From: Marsupella aquatica
Lineage: Eukaryota; Marchantiophyta
DNA length: 64,000 nucleotides
Assembly (NCBI GenBank): GCA_973895155.1
Contig: OZ316898.1
Span: forward strand, 14,198,001-14,262,000
Reading direction: 5' to 3'
The first letter of the stretch is position 1, and each line of letters begins with the position of its first letter. The translations under genes and the position numbers were made by a program. Below, piece after piece: positions 1 through 12,491 of the stretch. Below the pieces are notes generated by a model. It saw only the letters and a program-made list of their open reading frames with translations, made no database searches and was not told the origin of the DNA.

Positions 1-199
1 GAACAATAGGGTCTTTTAAATTCAATTTTGAGACTTATAAGAACATTAGGGTATTTTTAATCCAATTTTTAGAATATTCCAAGAATATTCCAACTTTATA
101 GAGGTTAAAAAATAATATTTTTTTCTTACATTTTAGGGGGTCTGAGGCCTAAAAACGTCGCAGGCGATGGGGAGGTCCCCATATAGTGAGACCCCCGAG
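1..199 (-). mobile_element. Partial copy of the 298-bp TIR element family
   Basis: This stretch is close to the reverse complement of 35424-35622 and ends in the same terminus, GTGAGACCCCCGAG, at 199. It covers about two thirds of the element; the rest lies before the window. A target duplication cannot be confirmed because the other flank is missing; GTACGTAC (200-207) would be the candidate. The complete copy at 35424-35721 has 8-bp target duplications, as hAT or P-type elements make. Confidence 0.75.
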
Positions 200-1789
200 G
201 TACGTACTTTAATCTGGTGGAGTTTTCTATTTCTCTCTCTTGGTGCTTTTGAACTGCTAGTGTTGTCCCGGTGTTGTCATGTTCATCGTTCTCCATTTGC
301 ACTCGTGAAGGTAAGGACAGGGCTCATTCGTCCGCATGTCTTTGAACTTTAGTTGCTACGAATGCACCCCACTTTGCTTCCTTGTCATTTGAAAGATCTG
401 TCACCTTCTTCTTTGCAAAGAACCTCTCTTACCTTGCATCTCATCGTTGCTTTGATCAAATTAGAAGGCTGTCTACTACCATGCATCTCATTGTTGCCAC
501 CAGACTGAAGATCCTCTATTACCACGTAGCTTCATATATTGATGATTTAAAAAACACTAATGCAATCTGTACATATACCATGGCAGTATATAAAACATGA
601 ATAGAAAATCATGCAATATGAAATCTGGAGAGCAAAGAAGAGGAATATCATCCTAACTGTGTAGGCTATCAGTACACAGACCTTAATAATCTCTTCCAGA
701 AGGTCCTTGATGTGCATAATGTGAACTTGTTCTATGATTAATTGGGTTACAAAGGTGAAATCTGCCCCCTTCCCAGTGAGGCATTTGCAGTGCCCTTGAT
801 TAGCAGCAGCTGCCTTGGCTTTGTCACTTCAGTTTGAAGACAAAAGCAGATCATTGAACACTTCACCATAATGCCAAATAACTACAGTAGACAGAAAAGA
901 AGTATTATCGGACAAAACATTTTAACTCACAAATAAATATGCACAAAGGGTAATTAAACCTCAGATGTCTCCCATTCTTGCTCAGAACCCTAAACCCTAA
1001 ACCCTAAACCCTGGAGTTTCATAGGCTGTCGAAGTCACTTGAGGCTCTCACATCCATTTGGCACTGTGATCTGCAGCTTGTCAAACAAGAAGAGGAAAGT
1101 GCAGCTTGTTCAGCCTGATCTGTTTAAAGTCTATAACCTAGAACCAATAGTTGCCAACTGAGGTATGTTAAGTTCTGGCTCAGACAACTTGAATGGCCAG
1201 TTTTGTTTCATGGTTAACTTATATCCATATTTCCATGCTTGACTGCAATTATGTGTTGTATGTACAAGTTTGCTAGTGTGCCTTCTTCTTCTCCTTCTTC
1301 CTCTAGTGTATTTGGTCTTATTGAATGTTTTATTGTAGATCTTCATGTCCCAGTCGTCCTTTCTCTATTCAGTCTCCTCCAAGGAATCAATTTCCAGCAG
1401 GAATGCACTTGGCTTGAGTTTATTTCCTTGAGCTCAGACAGCCAGCTTTTTCAGCTATTAATATGCTAGACTCGACTCTTCTTGCAGGATGGATTTGTTT
1501 AGGGTGTAGTGGAAGCATCTCAGCGAGCATCTCACAAGCTTCAGCAATATACAGTCAAGGTTCACGTTCAAAAATTGTGGAAGGAGCAGACCTCAATCAA
1601 CTATCACCACTTGCTGCATCTCGAGTTCCATTAGAGATTAAAGGTATGCTTATGTTAAAGATGCTGTCAATAACTATGAATCTGCTGTTCAATGTAGAAT
1701 GGATGTTGAGGGGATGCAAAATGGATGCCGAGTGAATGCATCTGTACGTTGTGCTTTTTGACATATTTTCCCATAAGGAGAACCACCGC
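200..1789. other. No supported gene
   Basis: Only short open frames without recognisable domains. Apart from the telomeric run at 986-1012 I see nothing that can be annotated. Confidence 0.6.
986..1012. repeat. Interstitial telomere-type repeat
   Basis: About four units of CCCTAAA, the plant-type telomere repeat on its C-rich strand, away from any recognisable chromosome end. Confidence 0.9.
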
Positions 1790-2402
1790 ATGGATCCCCC
1801 TTGCTGTTTCTTTTGTGATGAGACGGATGATGTGGTCTTTTGTGATGGGCCTTGTAGTAGACATTTTCACTTTGTTGGTGAAAAAGGTATGCAGGGACCT
1901 GCTTGCACTCCTGTAACATTGCCTAAAAACAATGACTGGAGGGCACCATGGGTTTGTGAATTGTGTGCTGCCAGCAGAGCTAGATGCTTTGCTTGTGGAC
2001 TCATTGGCAGATTTGAACATCCCACAGCACAAGAATCTCTTGTGCTCCATTGTGCCCATCCTGATTGCTTTTCTCATTACCATCCTGGCTGCCTTAGGGT
2101 GCTACTTGTGGTTGGGGCACTGCCTCAAAGGTCTCATCCAGCAAGTCCAAACAGCCTAATGTGCCCAAGGCAATTTTTGTGAGTACTGTAAAGTGTACAA
2201 GGATGGTATTAAAGACTTTGTACAGTGTCGGAGGTGCCCTCGCAGTTGGTGTCATGATGAGACACCTGGGGGGGTGAAGCACCTCAGGAGGTGTGTGAAG
2301 GGCAGGGACCATTGGGATGTGGAAGGGTGGCGTTTTATTTATTGTAATAGGCATGCAAAACCTGAGGGGGAAGTGGTTCCTGTGCAGCCTCATACCTCTT
2401 AG
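1790..2402 (+). pseudogene. EDM2-like PHD-finger array, fragment
   Basis: The first frame reads CCFFCDETDDVVFCDGPC followed by RHFH, then WVCELC, CFACG and HYHPGC, the Cys/His spacing of a PHD plus extended PHD pair. From 2160, in another frame, it continues CEYCKVYKDGIKDFVQCRRC, which closely resembles the third PHD of plant EDM2 proteins. The two frames meet without a clean GT-AG intron, and a TAA lies just before the second part in its frame, so a frameshift near 2100-2157 is likely. EDM2 is a chromatin reader that controls polyadenylation around intronic heterochromatin; only the reader part is present, and no methyltransferase-like or other EDM2 region is seen. It could also be a relic of another NSD/EDM2-type PHD protein or a piece captured by the neighbouring transposon. 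Confidence 0.6.
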
Positions 2403-2673
2403 AGGCTATGAGATATGTTGGTAGAATTGCTTTGGTAAAGGCTTGGTACAAATCAAGCGAACTTATTCATTGGACTAATCACATGTGAACAATGATAGCA
2501 AGATTTGTTGTTCTTGCCTGGTCTTCAAATTTGGATACCAAAACCTTTTTTGAAGTATTTTGGAGTAATCTCTAATACTATTTGTATTGTTTTGTTCACT
2601 GTGCTATATGGCAGGTTCCTTATGTGACTGTGAAAATCGTATATAGAACCCTTGATGCTTTAACCTGAACAAA

Positions 2674-5600
2674 TTGATTGAAATGGCTTCCCAATTTGTA
2701 AAGCTACTTCACAAGAAAAGGGATGTGGTGACTGATGGGAAAGATGAAGAACCTATAGCTGTGTTGGCCTTCAAAGAAGGACAAACTTTGGCTGATTTCC
2801 GAAACCGAATTCCTGATTTGGTTGATTTTGATTTTGATTTCTGGGATTATAGGCTTCCTGGTCGAATGAAGGTCAAGAGTGAGAAAATGACTGAGCTGTC
2901 TGAATTGGATGGAAAAGTTGCTGTCATTGAACAAATTGGATCCTTGCCTACTGGCAGGGCAGAGTTTCCATCAGTTTCTGTTGCTGTCACCCAATCAGTT
3001 GCAGTGGATTCTTCACAGGGTGAACAGTTGCAAGAAATTCCCCCTGTGAGAGCTTCTTTTGAGTCTATTTTGATGTCTAAGGCAGCTATCAAAGTTTGGA
3101 ATGATGAATTTATAAGACTAGAAAAGTGGATTCACAAGAATGGTTATAAAAATCATAATTGGAGGATTCGAACATGGGATGATGGACAGGATGTGAGAGG
3201 CCATCTAGAGTGTCTTGAGTGCAGAGTGGTCTATGGGAGAGCAGACAATTCCCAAGATAGGAAGTCAATTGCTAATCTATTTAGCAATTTTAAGACCAAG
3301 CACCTTGCCTTTGCTAAACACAAAGATAGTTACTGCAGGAGAAGGGGTATTGCTATGATTGGGGTGAAGCCCTCAGATCTTGCACAGAAGCCTGAGTTTG
3401 ATTATGAGGGGGCTATAGCAACTGGCCTAGAGATAGTAAAGAATCCGAATGTTGAGTGTGGAGGTGATGATGAGCTATTTCATGTGCCCCCTGTGCCTGG
3501 ATTAGCCAATAATGCAAACAAGTGGTTCCTTTATAAGGTTCGTTGTAAAATCTGTGGGACAATCATGGATTTGGTTTGTAAGAAAGGGACTTTGGATCAC
3601 AACCTGAGGACCCACTTGGTCAGTCGGGGTCACTTGGATGTAGTTGAAGCCAGAGAAAATACTGTTGAACTTGCATTGAGATCTGGAAAGAGGGGCAGAC
3701 CAAGGAAGCCAGATGAGAGGGATCAACATCCTTCACAGAATTCAATTTTAAAATTCTTCAAGGAGGATGCTTCCAATGCAAGCAGCAGCTCTGATACAGG
3801 TGGGTCTATAGACATTGATGTGGGCTTAAGTTTGCTCTGTTGGGGAATATGGGATGAATGTGTAAGAGTGGAAGAATGTGAAGTATGCTATGAAGGGTAT
3901 CTTGCATGATGAGCGTGGTGGACATGTATGGGATTTAGATGCTGCAGTCTCTATTGATGTCTACAATCCTAGCACAAGTTCTATTGTACATATAAAAGGA
4001 CTATTTAGGCATAGAGATTGCTCTAGGCTGTCCTTGTACGGTGGGGGATTTCTGAACCTAACTTGCAGTAGATGTCATGCTATAACACTAGAAGATGACT
4101 TTCGTGGGCGGGTGCACAGGGAAGCAGAGGCTTTAGCAAAGAGAGGGGAAAGAAGCACAGAGGGTGGTTTGAATGCACGTTATTTGACACGTCCAGAGTT
4201 GACCACACAGCTGCATGGTTTGAATGTTAAGAGAAGAAAGGAGAGATGGTTGTTGGCACTATAGACTCAGAAAGTGTGTGCCCTTAGTACTAGGAAGAGA
4301 AAATTGCAGGAACTGTTAGGAGTAGCTGCAAACACAAAAAAGATTTGAGACTTTTTCTAAGGAGTATTGTCAATGGTCATAGGAATGGTGCATTTGGTGG
4401 AAAAGAAGTTCTGTGGGATTTCTTGAAGGATGTAGGTAGAAATTTGGAGAGAAGTGCAAGGGGGTTTCGCTACAGTCAGAAAACAAAAGCCATAGCTCAA
4501 GCTATGTTTCAATATGGGGGCCGGCAGGTGGCCCATGTTTTTGCAAGGAACTTAGCTGGGCCAAGCCTGAAGACACTAAAACGAGATAGAGCAAAATTTA
4601 TTCAATTTCGTGCTGGAATCAGGCCAAAAACATTCAAAGAGGTGGCTAGAATTTTGTCTGCTGCAAAGGAGATGTTGGGAATTCAAGGGGATGTACCTGT
4701 CATGCTTGCAGAGGATGAAACCAGGATCAAGGAAAGCCCAAGGTATGTTTGCATATTATAGCACATAATGATGCAATTGGAGTTGAAGACTATTTGTGAG
4801 ACATATAGTTCTATGAACTCTTTGGAACTGACTTCATTAACATTGGGCTCTCTGCAGGTGGGAGGCCAAATATGACACTTTGATTGGCTTCTGTGGCCAT
4901 AAGGATGGGCACACTTGTGAATTTGGATTAGAAATTCTTGTAGGTGACGGTGAGGATGGCTATAACAAGATTGTAAACACATTTCAGGATTTTAACAAGG
5001 GCATGTATGCTAGAGTTGTCATTGTGAATCCATTGCATGTTGGAATGCCAAAGTTGGCCCTTTGTGCTATATCAACCTGTAACAAATTCAAGGCAGAATG
5101 GGTATGAGAGCATTGGGTGCAATTGAAGGAATCTTGGGATGTGCATTGTAGAGACTGTGTAGGTCCTTTGCTTGGGCATGCTAGTGATGGTGATGCAAGA
5201 CGCAGGAAATTGATGTTAGAAGACTACAAAGGAGCAAATTGCTCTTACCCTAGATTTTTTGTAGGGTGGGAAGGATGGCCTTACTCAGTTGCCATATTGC
5301 CTAATGGGGACCTCTATGGTTTTGGTGATCAAGACCAACCTCACAATGGGAAAAAGTTGATTAACCCACTAGATCGAGTGTCCTCAATAATGGCACTTGG
5401 AGACCAACATGCTTCTCTGTTTCATGTTTGTAATGTGTATAATCATTACCCAATTCATCAACATGGATTGAATTGGGATGATGTGAACAGATCTGACCGT
5501 CAGAATTGGGCTGGTCCTTAGAGGATAGCATCAGACAAGGTGCATGAATGTTTAACAGATCTACATGCAAGAACTGATATGTTGTATGAACGAAGCTTGG

Positions 5601-7258
5601 GGACAGAGTTGTATCTGCAGATCTGTGCAGATTATATTGACATTTTCTACTCCCAGAGACATGATCTAAGGACTAGAGTGAAACTGGCAGGCAAAGTTTC
5701 TTGGTTCTTTCGACTGTGGAGGTTGTGGTTAAGGTATGGTGATCATGCTGTAGGTGGAAATGTTGCTTCACATACAGAGAAAAATATGATTTCAATCCAA
5801 GCTTTTCATGATGTTAATATGTCTTGCCAGTTCATTGTGTTGCTTATATGTGCATTTCGTGATAAATTTTCTCGCTTATGTATTCCATTTCATGAGTTGG
5901 GTTCTGATTGTTGTGAGATCTTTTTCAGCAAGGTAGGTGGAATGAGTGGCCATGAGAGGAATTATGATTTTGGCTCTTTGGTAGATAGTGCTGTTGGGTT
6001 GAATCGTCTTGCTGGATTAGAATGTGGACCAGAGGGCTTGAAAGTAGCTCGATCACATAAGAAGCAAGATCATGTGTGGGCCAAGCTTCATCCTTTACTT
6101 GAAGGTGAAGATGCACCTAATCTTTTTGATTACTCTGAAGTGCAAACTAATGAGTTGGTGGTTGTAGCCTTGAAAGAAGGATTTGAAGAAGCAAAAGAGC
6201 TCCTTAGAAGGTTGCCAATGTCTCCCCGAAGTGATCTGCCAGCATCAAGAAAGTGGTGGTGGACTCACCCTTGGCATGTGGAAGTTGAAACATGGCCAGA
6301 TTCAGCTGTCATAGCAGAGGCAGTTATTGTTGACGATTCTGAAGACCATGTAGAGCATAGATCTCCAATTGGACCTCGTCCAGAAGGAGAGTTTCATGAA
6401 TTTGAAGACCCTGAGAAAGATCTAAATCGAATTGATGCATGGTTGACAGATGAGCTAACCATTCCTGATGATGTTTTGCAGGATGGGGCTGAGTTAGATG
6501 TACCAGAATCTCATTCTGTAGAGGTAGATACTTTGGGGCATGAGGTTCGTCATGTGTTGTCTTCTGTTGTGGTTGATCTTACAGAGTCTATTCAGAGCCC
6601 TCTACAAGAAAAGAGGAAGGTGCCTACAGTTACCTATGAAGGCAGAACAATTTACAAATCTACTTTGGTGAGTCAACTAGTGGGCAACCCTCATTTGTCC
6701 AAGGATAGGCTCACAAGGGTGAAACAAGTGGCATATTATAACCTTGGTAAGAGGAAACAATGTGATCCAAATACTGTGACCTGTTTTGTTGATGTTGGGA
6801 GTGATTGTGGAGTAGCATTTGAATGTGCTAATGCTGCAGGCCCTTCTACAAGATCAAAGAAGGGGAAAGGTAAGGGAAGAGGTAAAGCTAGGACTCAGGA
6901 ACCAGAAGTTCAAGCCAAGAAAGAATTTTGGCTTGGTCGGATTATGATGATGAGACAGAAAGTTAAGGGACAATGGACTAGAGTGAGATCTGCTATTGAT
7001 TTGCTTGACAGGCCTACACCTCCTCATGGACACATAGGGACTATTTGTCAGTTTTTATTTAATTGGTATAAGCCAACAAGCTCAAGCAAGGTTGAATTCA
7101 CTTATGATACGACTGATTTACAATGGATTGATATAGAAATGGTGATGACTAATGTTACTCTGACCATGAAACAAGGGATTGGCTTAGTGTATGTGTTAGA
7201 TCGTGTTGACAAACAAGCTTTGGATAATTATCTAGAGACTATGTCTAGAGTTGAATGA
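2674..7258 (+). pseudogene. Transposase-like gene with zinc finger and AT-hook, decayed
   Basis: One protein can be followed through several frames. At 3538-3630 there is a C2H2/BED-like finger (VRCKICG ... DHNLRTHL), then an AT-hook (KRGRPRKPDE, about 3690-3715). The frame shifts near 3865-3880. The next segment is interrupted by TAG at 4262-4264 and shifts again at an A-run near 4335. Motif LAEDETRIKESP leads into a clean intron at 4743-4857. The following exon carries VVIVNPLHVG and is cut by TGA (5105-5107) and TAG (5519-5521), in frame. It continues to 7258 through GSDCCEIFFSKVGG, which resembles the last acidic motif of RNase H-fold transposases of the P/THAP9 kind. A shorter relative lies at 37340-38420. 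I recognise the layout as a transposon protein but cannot name the superfamily. Acidic candidates for a DDE triad are visible but untested. Confidence 0.6.
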
Positions 7259-7265
7259 TGTGCCT

Positions 7266-7390
7266 GTATCCATAGTCATGGTAGTGGTTTAAGTAGGTAT
7301 AGGGGATAGGTTAGGGGGTGGCAGATTTGGATACTTAGCTTCTTGCTCAATCAGGGGTTCAAGTCTCCTCTGCCACATACACTCATTCAG
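7266..7390 (+). mobile_element. tRNA-derived SINE-like head
   Basis: TCATGGTAGTGGTTTAAG (from 7275) resembles a pol III A box, and GGTTCAAGTCTCC (from 7355) a B box, about 80 bases apart as in Au-type plant SINEs. GTGGCAG (7318-7324) pairs with CTGCCAC (7370-7376). It lies just after the transposase-like stop at 7258. The 3' end and target duplication were not found, so this is tentative. Confidence 0.4.
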
Positions 7391-7619
7391 ATTGTCAACT
7401 CAATTTCCTTTTGGTGCACCTACCTTTCACATGAGACTATAAGCATAGGAGATTGCAAATATAAACAACTCATATTGTATATTGCTGAAGCTTCTACTAG
7501 CATTGAGATTCTTAGTGGAAGCATCAACACTATATACTATAAGTTTTATGATGAGACATCATGGATGCCAAAGGAGCATAGGAGGGCTTGACTAAGACTC
7601 GAATAATCTTGACAGACAC

Positions 7620-7845
7620 TAAAAAAAGGTGCACATTTAACAGAACTTTTCTTTTCTTAGTAAGGTATGTTTAAATGAAGGCAAAACTTTACTTAACCTT
7701 TTTTAGGGGTCAAAATCTAAGGATTTGGAATTCTTCTAAGTATGATAGGGAGGGAGAAAAAAATATTTTACTTAATAAGTTAGGGTCACAAGGGACCAAA
7801 ACGTCGAGCGTGGTATGGGGTCCTCTGTATACTGAGGCCCCCGAG
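7620..7845 (+). mobile_element. Diverged right end of the CTCGGGGG TIR family
   Basis: The stretch aligns with the right two thirds of the 298-bp element: an A/T-rich part, then AAAACGTCG, ATGGGGTCC and a terminus ACTGAGGCCCCCGAG. No left terminus was found nearby, so it may be the right end of a longer element, possibly the one coding for the 2.7-7.3 kb protein. Confidence 0.5.
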
Positions 7846-8114
7846 CAAAGAGTGATAAGATCTTTACAAAGAACAAATGAGATCCAATTTGTATTCAAAT
7901 ATGAAAATGGATGAGTGGCTTGTGGCCGAGGGCCAATCCGGGACTTTGAATCTGAGGTGGGGTCCATAGACCCACTTGGTATATGCCTCCATTTTTAGGT
8001 AGGTCCGTTGATTAGTCCTGCATATTTTGAAAGAGTAAAAAATGGATGTGATTGGGGTTGTGATGAGCAAGGAAAAATCTGAAATTGTTTTGGAGTTGGA
8101 TTGACAAACGGGAC

Positions 8115-8405
8115 TCATGGATCCGTGTTGGTATTCAAACCTCAATATTGAAGTGCGAGGTGTGGCAAGGGCAAAATTTTGGCAAGTGAATACCAAATGG
8201 GATCCGTGGATCCGTGTTGGTATTCAAACCTCAATATTGAGGTGCGAGGTGTGGTAAAGGCAAAATTTGGTGGGTGAATACCAAATGGGATCCATGGATC
8301 TGTGTTGGTATTCAAACCTCAATATCAAGGTGCAAGGTGCGGCAAGGGCAAATTTTGGCAAGTGATTACCAAATGGGATTCGTGGATCCCATTTGGTATT
8401 CATCC
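8115..8405. repeat. Tandem repeat of about 88 bp
   Basis: About three units. GGATCCGTGTTGG recurs at 8119 and 8208, and a variant at 8296. Each unit also holds GGTATTCAAACCTCAATAT and, in the opposite sense, GAATACCAAATGGGATCC, so units contain partial dyads. Degenerate pieces continue to about 8870. No gene is supported between 7850 and 9520. Confidence 0.8.
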
Positions 8406-9521
8406 TCAATTTTTGTTATTCTCACTAATCGAGTCCCTTCAATGAGTTCACAAAAGTGAAGAAAAACTTTATGTGCGGGCTCATTCTTATATAGTTTTGG
8501 GGAAGGTATCCATGTGGAGTCCTCTGATTGGTCGGTACGTATTTTTAAAAAATGTCCTGTGTTGGTATTTGACCCAAAATATTGTTGGAATGGATATAGG
8601 AAGTGTTAATTTTGGGGGGTGACAACCACATGGGACCCGTGGATCTCACATGGTATTCAAAGCCCAATATCGTGTTGTTTGTAGTAGTAACACATTATTT
8701 TTGGATCCCATTTGGTATTCACCCTTGGTTTTTCAGAGAAGGTTGTTTTTGGATTTGTTTAGAAAAATGGGATCCATGGATCCCTGTTGGTATTCAAACC
8801 TCAATTTCCAGGTGAGCAGTGCGACAATCGAGTATTTTGAGGTTGAATACCAGATTGGATTATACTTGGATCTAACTTCATATTCAAATTGCGTTTCGGC
8901 CCCAAGATGCGCTTGGGTTAACTTAACTGACTGTGATGATCAATCATGGTTTGGAGGAAATGTTTTGTGGTAGGTGTTTTTATGCTTAGTAATATTCAAA
9001 TCCAATTTACCCTTTTTGGTAAATGTGTCCATCAAACGGTTGAGTTAGCATGTTTTTGATTGATTTTCTTTGATTGAATGCGAAGTGGGATACGCGGTAT
9101 CCCATTTTGTTTTGCACTACTTGATTGACGATCAATGTTTTTTGTTTTTGGTGTGTTTTGAGCCTGGTTTTGAGACGCCTTGATTCAGCTTTCAGAGAGA
9201 GGACTTGGAAATCGTTGTTTTAGGCGTTTTGGAGTTTTCCCTCATTTTAGAGATGAAGTGTTAGGAAATTATAAATTATAGAGATTTGCAAGTTTTGGTT
9301 AGAAAGTATCCCGAGTTGGAATCCGATGTAACGTTGGATCCAATTTTGGATTCTTACTAAAATTCATGTTTTTTGGATAAAATTATGGGATTTTTTGCCA
9401 TTTTTGGCAAAATTCAAAACACACTTCTCGTTGGGTGGTCACACTTCCTGTTTGGTCCGTCACTATGTTTAAAGCATTAAATAATCATAATTAGGGATAC
9501 TCTATTTCAATCAATTTAGTC

Positions 9522-9719
9522 TTGGAGCAACGGTCATTATCAAATTATAGGGAGAATGCAGAGCTCAACTTCTCTGTGAAGCTCGACAGTTCATACAGGT
9601 ACGTTCATGATCCAAACCTTCACAGCCCATGGTTTGTACTAGCCTACCTTATGCAAAATGTAGAAACATTGATTGATCAACTTCATGAAGAAGTGATAGA
9701 AAGAAATAAGTCAGGATAC
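9522..9719 (+). other. Short open frame cut by an insertion
   Basis: An open frame of 66 codons runs into the element at 9720. Across the insertion (9719 to 10759) it would continue only about a dozen codons to TGA. No domain is recognised and it may be non-coding. Confidence 0.2.
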
Positions 9720-10750
9720 CCCTGGGCCCTCACTCTTACTATATTAAGTGAACCCCCCTGAGAACAAACACCCCCCGTGTACCCCTTCTTAATATTTTTG
9801 TTCACAAAAGAAATCCCATTGTTAATGTAAAAATATTAACTTTTCCTATTAAATTTTATCCTTTTGTAAATTATAATAGAGTTTTTCAAGGAATTGAAAA
9901 CACCCTTGAATTTTTAGAATTACAAATATCATATTGAAATAGATAAAACTTTATCTTTCATAGGGGACTTGTATGTTATGCTCGATCTTCAAGGTACATA
10001 TTTTATATATAGATAAATAAAATTAGTACGAGAGAAAATTATAGTTCTTCCTATAGTTTACACATAGCCATGCACTCTTGTCTTAGTGTTCGCAAAAGTG
10101 CCTCTAAATTTCTAGTTTCATAAGTACTATATATGTATAATCCAGGAATAATACTCCAAAGTCTGAACCAACTATAACAAACATTGTTGAGCGCCTGAGA
10201 CCCCTCCCTCAACACACAAACACATCTGGCCTCATACCTGGTTGTTTGATTCAAGGGAATTCAAAAGTAATCTTGTCCTTCCATGTGGGATTGATCCATG
10301 GATCCCCATCAATCCTAGTTTCCCAACCAAGTTGGGCCCAAAGATTCTGGCCCAACATTTACTCAACTCCCCAGTTAACTCCTAAACATGCGGGTAAACA
10401 TGTCTACCCAAACCCATTTGTTCCACCATAAGGGGACCAACGAAACCAAACTTGCCTTAAGACAATAAATAATTAAATGTTTGATTTACTATATGGACAC
10501 GTGTGCAAATGAAGTGATGACATGTGTGCCAACCATATAGTGACGCGTGTACTTGGCATTTTGGGTACCCTTGCATAAGATTTATGTCACATGTATTGAT
10601 AAGAGTCTTATTACTAATATTGTGGCGAATGTATATAGAGGGATATTGCCTACTTTAAAAACTATTATAAAAATTAGTTTGCATTACATTAAAAATACCC
10701 TTGCGTTGTTCGCACGTCCTCCCTGTATTAGTAACACTAAGGGCCCAGGG
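9720..10750 (+). mobile_element. Non-autonomous TIR element, copy A (1031 bp)
   Basis: The element starts CCCTGGGCCCTCACTC and ends CTAAGGGCCCAGGG. It is flanked on both sides by CAGGATAC (9712-9719 and 10751-10758), an exact 8-bp target duplication. Copy B (17598-18877) is the same family in the opposite orientation and copy C lies near 49.6-50.0 kb. No transposase is encoded. TIR length and 8-bp duplication fit hAT or P-type elements. Confidence 0.92.
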
Positions 10751-10759
10751 CAGGATACA

Positions 10760-11109
10760 AAATAATGGTAGCTTGCAGCCCTGCTCATTCATGACTGTCC
10801 GCTAATTGCAAGGAACTGTCCACTAATCGCAAGGAATAATTTGTTTGTATAACAAATTAAGGGTATTATCAAAGATTATAATAACCTAGGAGGATTTTAT
10901 ATATAGGACTGAAATTTCTTTTTAGAATGAACAAGATAGATTTAAAATAATGTTCCTCCAAAATATAACAACCTTGGGGTACCTGGGGAGGCTTTAATTT
11001 GGTCACAGGTATATCTCATTACATTTCCCTTAGTGAGGGCCCAGGGGATTAAGGATAATCAGGTCATTGGGATTTGGGAAGCTATCAAGAACACTCAACA
11101 ACCATTGTG
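10760..11109. other. No supported gene
   Basis: A/T-rich spacer between copy A and the TIR-family left end at 11110. Nothing recognisable. Confidence 0.5.
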
Positions 11110-11215
11110 CTCGGGGGGGTCACTTTCCTCAAAAGTGCCACATCATGTGCGACGAAGTATAGGGCCATTTAATTGGGTTCGGTGGAAGACTTCCAAAGAT
11201 TTGTGGAAGAACAAC
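11110..11215 (+). mobile_element. Left terminus of the CTCGGGGG TIR family
   Basis: CTCGGGGGGGTCACTTTCC at 11110, followed by GCCACATCATGTGCGACGAA and GAAGAACAACAG, aligns with the first 105 bases of the 298-bp element read from 35721 leftward. Similarity then stops and the unusual 11.3-27 kb module begins, so this may be the end of a much longer element. A matching right end was not found near 27 kb, and CCATTGTG (11102-11109) is only a possible target site. Confidence 0.55.
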
Positions 11216-11485
11216 AGAACCCCAATTTAAGGAAAACCGAACTTTGGAAATTCCGAAAATCACTAAATATTATTATTTTAATAAAAAGGGGGCGACATGA
11301 CGCGTGGCTGCGCGTGAAACCCTAAAAATAACTGCAACGTCACATTTTAACCAATCCAACTTGACGGGACCAAGAGACATGCTCACGCGAATAATAATAA
11401 CAAAGAAATAAATCTTTGAGATCCTTTATATATGATAACCAGTATATAAGGAGTTTACAAATGGTTTCTAGAACGACAATACAAA

Positions 11486-12229
11486 TTAATCTGATCTCAT
11501 GCCGACTATTATTTTGGAAGCGTCCAAAATTGGGCATCTGTTAAATTGCTCTACTAGATATCTATCTCCATGCCTCTGAATCACAGGGTCTTCCCATAGA
11601 GTATGATTATAATCATAATCTCTAAAAATAGATTTAACTGACCAATCAGGATAATCTCTTCCATTGGCAATAACAAGCGGCTCACAAGAGTTTGCTAGCT
11701 TGCTAAGATACGGAATCAACAAGTTAATCAGGAAACTGTCGTCGACCGACCCAAAATATTTGGGCGGAAATAATGATCCAATAACAGGATCTAAACAAGC
11801 ATGAAATGCATCGGATTCGATAAACATTATATTTTGCTGCAAATACGCCTTCATATAAATTCCAACCTTCTCAAAACACTTCAAAAATATCCACTTATTT
11901 GATGTCACCCCATCGCATAAGTAACAATGAGACTAATCCCAAATATACTTAAATGAGGCCATTTCCATCGCAGTAAAAATAGATGCTAAAATCTGATCTA
12001 AAAGGTTCTTCCCAAGAGAGGACCAGATCCCTACATCGAAATTCTCAAAATAGAATCTCAAGAATTCGTGAAGATGAGGCCTTGGAAAAATGTATATATT
12101 CCCAATCCAAATTCCAGTTGAGACCGCCATCAGTTGGGAACGCGGTGCAGTGTAACAGAGTAGATGCTCCACGTCTAAAACTAGAGCCCATTTTCTCTGC
12201 TGCAATGAATCTCCTATAGAGAAACACAA
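11486..12229 (-). pseudogene. FCP1/NIF-like phosphatase domain, copy 1
   Basis: The frame carries ALVLDVEHLLCY (the HAD nucleophile region of the plant NIF family), then IFPRPHLHEFL, FDVGIWSS and FKYIWD, followed by an in-frame TAG (11933-11935). The same frame resumes with SHCYLCDG to 11486. Family members have WDQ at this point, so CAG-to-TAG is the simplest reading. The usual IDD motif is replaced by IESD, and the first motif lacks the usual second Asp. Upstream, GTAATATGTG (near 12285) opens a likely intron that holds one palindrome. Without the stop it would be one of three tandem FCP1-like domains in the module. Confidence 0.7.
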
Positions 12230-12491
12230 GAAGATGCATGAGCCCGTATGGATGTAGTCACACGAATGGTCGCGTCACATATTACAGAGAAAACATCCTC
12301 TACACTCTGGCCATTGATAAGTGACGTCTGTTGAAGTGCTTGATAAGAACTTGATCCGCATGTCTCTGCACGTGCAGATGCTCCCATATATCCTCGTTCA
12401 GATCCCAATCTCAATGTAGATTTCTAATCGACCAGATGGGATAATCGAACTTGTTAGCGAACGCAAGACAAAGCCCTAAATTTGATAGCTT

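Noticed and set aside
7318-7376. A complete tRNA gene
   Set aside because: The acceptor-like stem pairs but the span is only 59 bases and no D-arm or anticodon arm fits; a SINE head is more likely.
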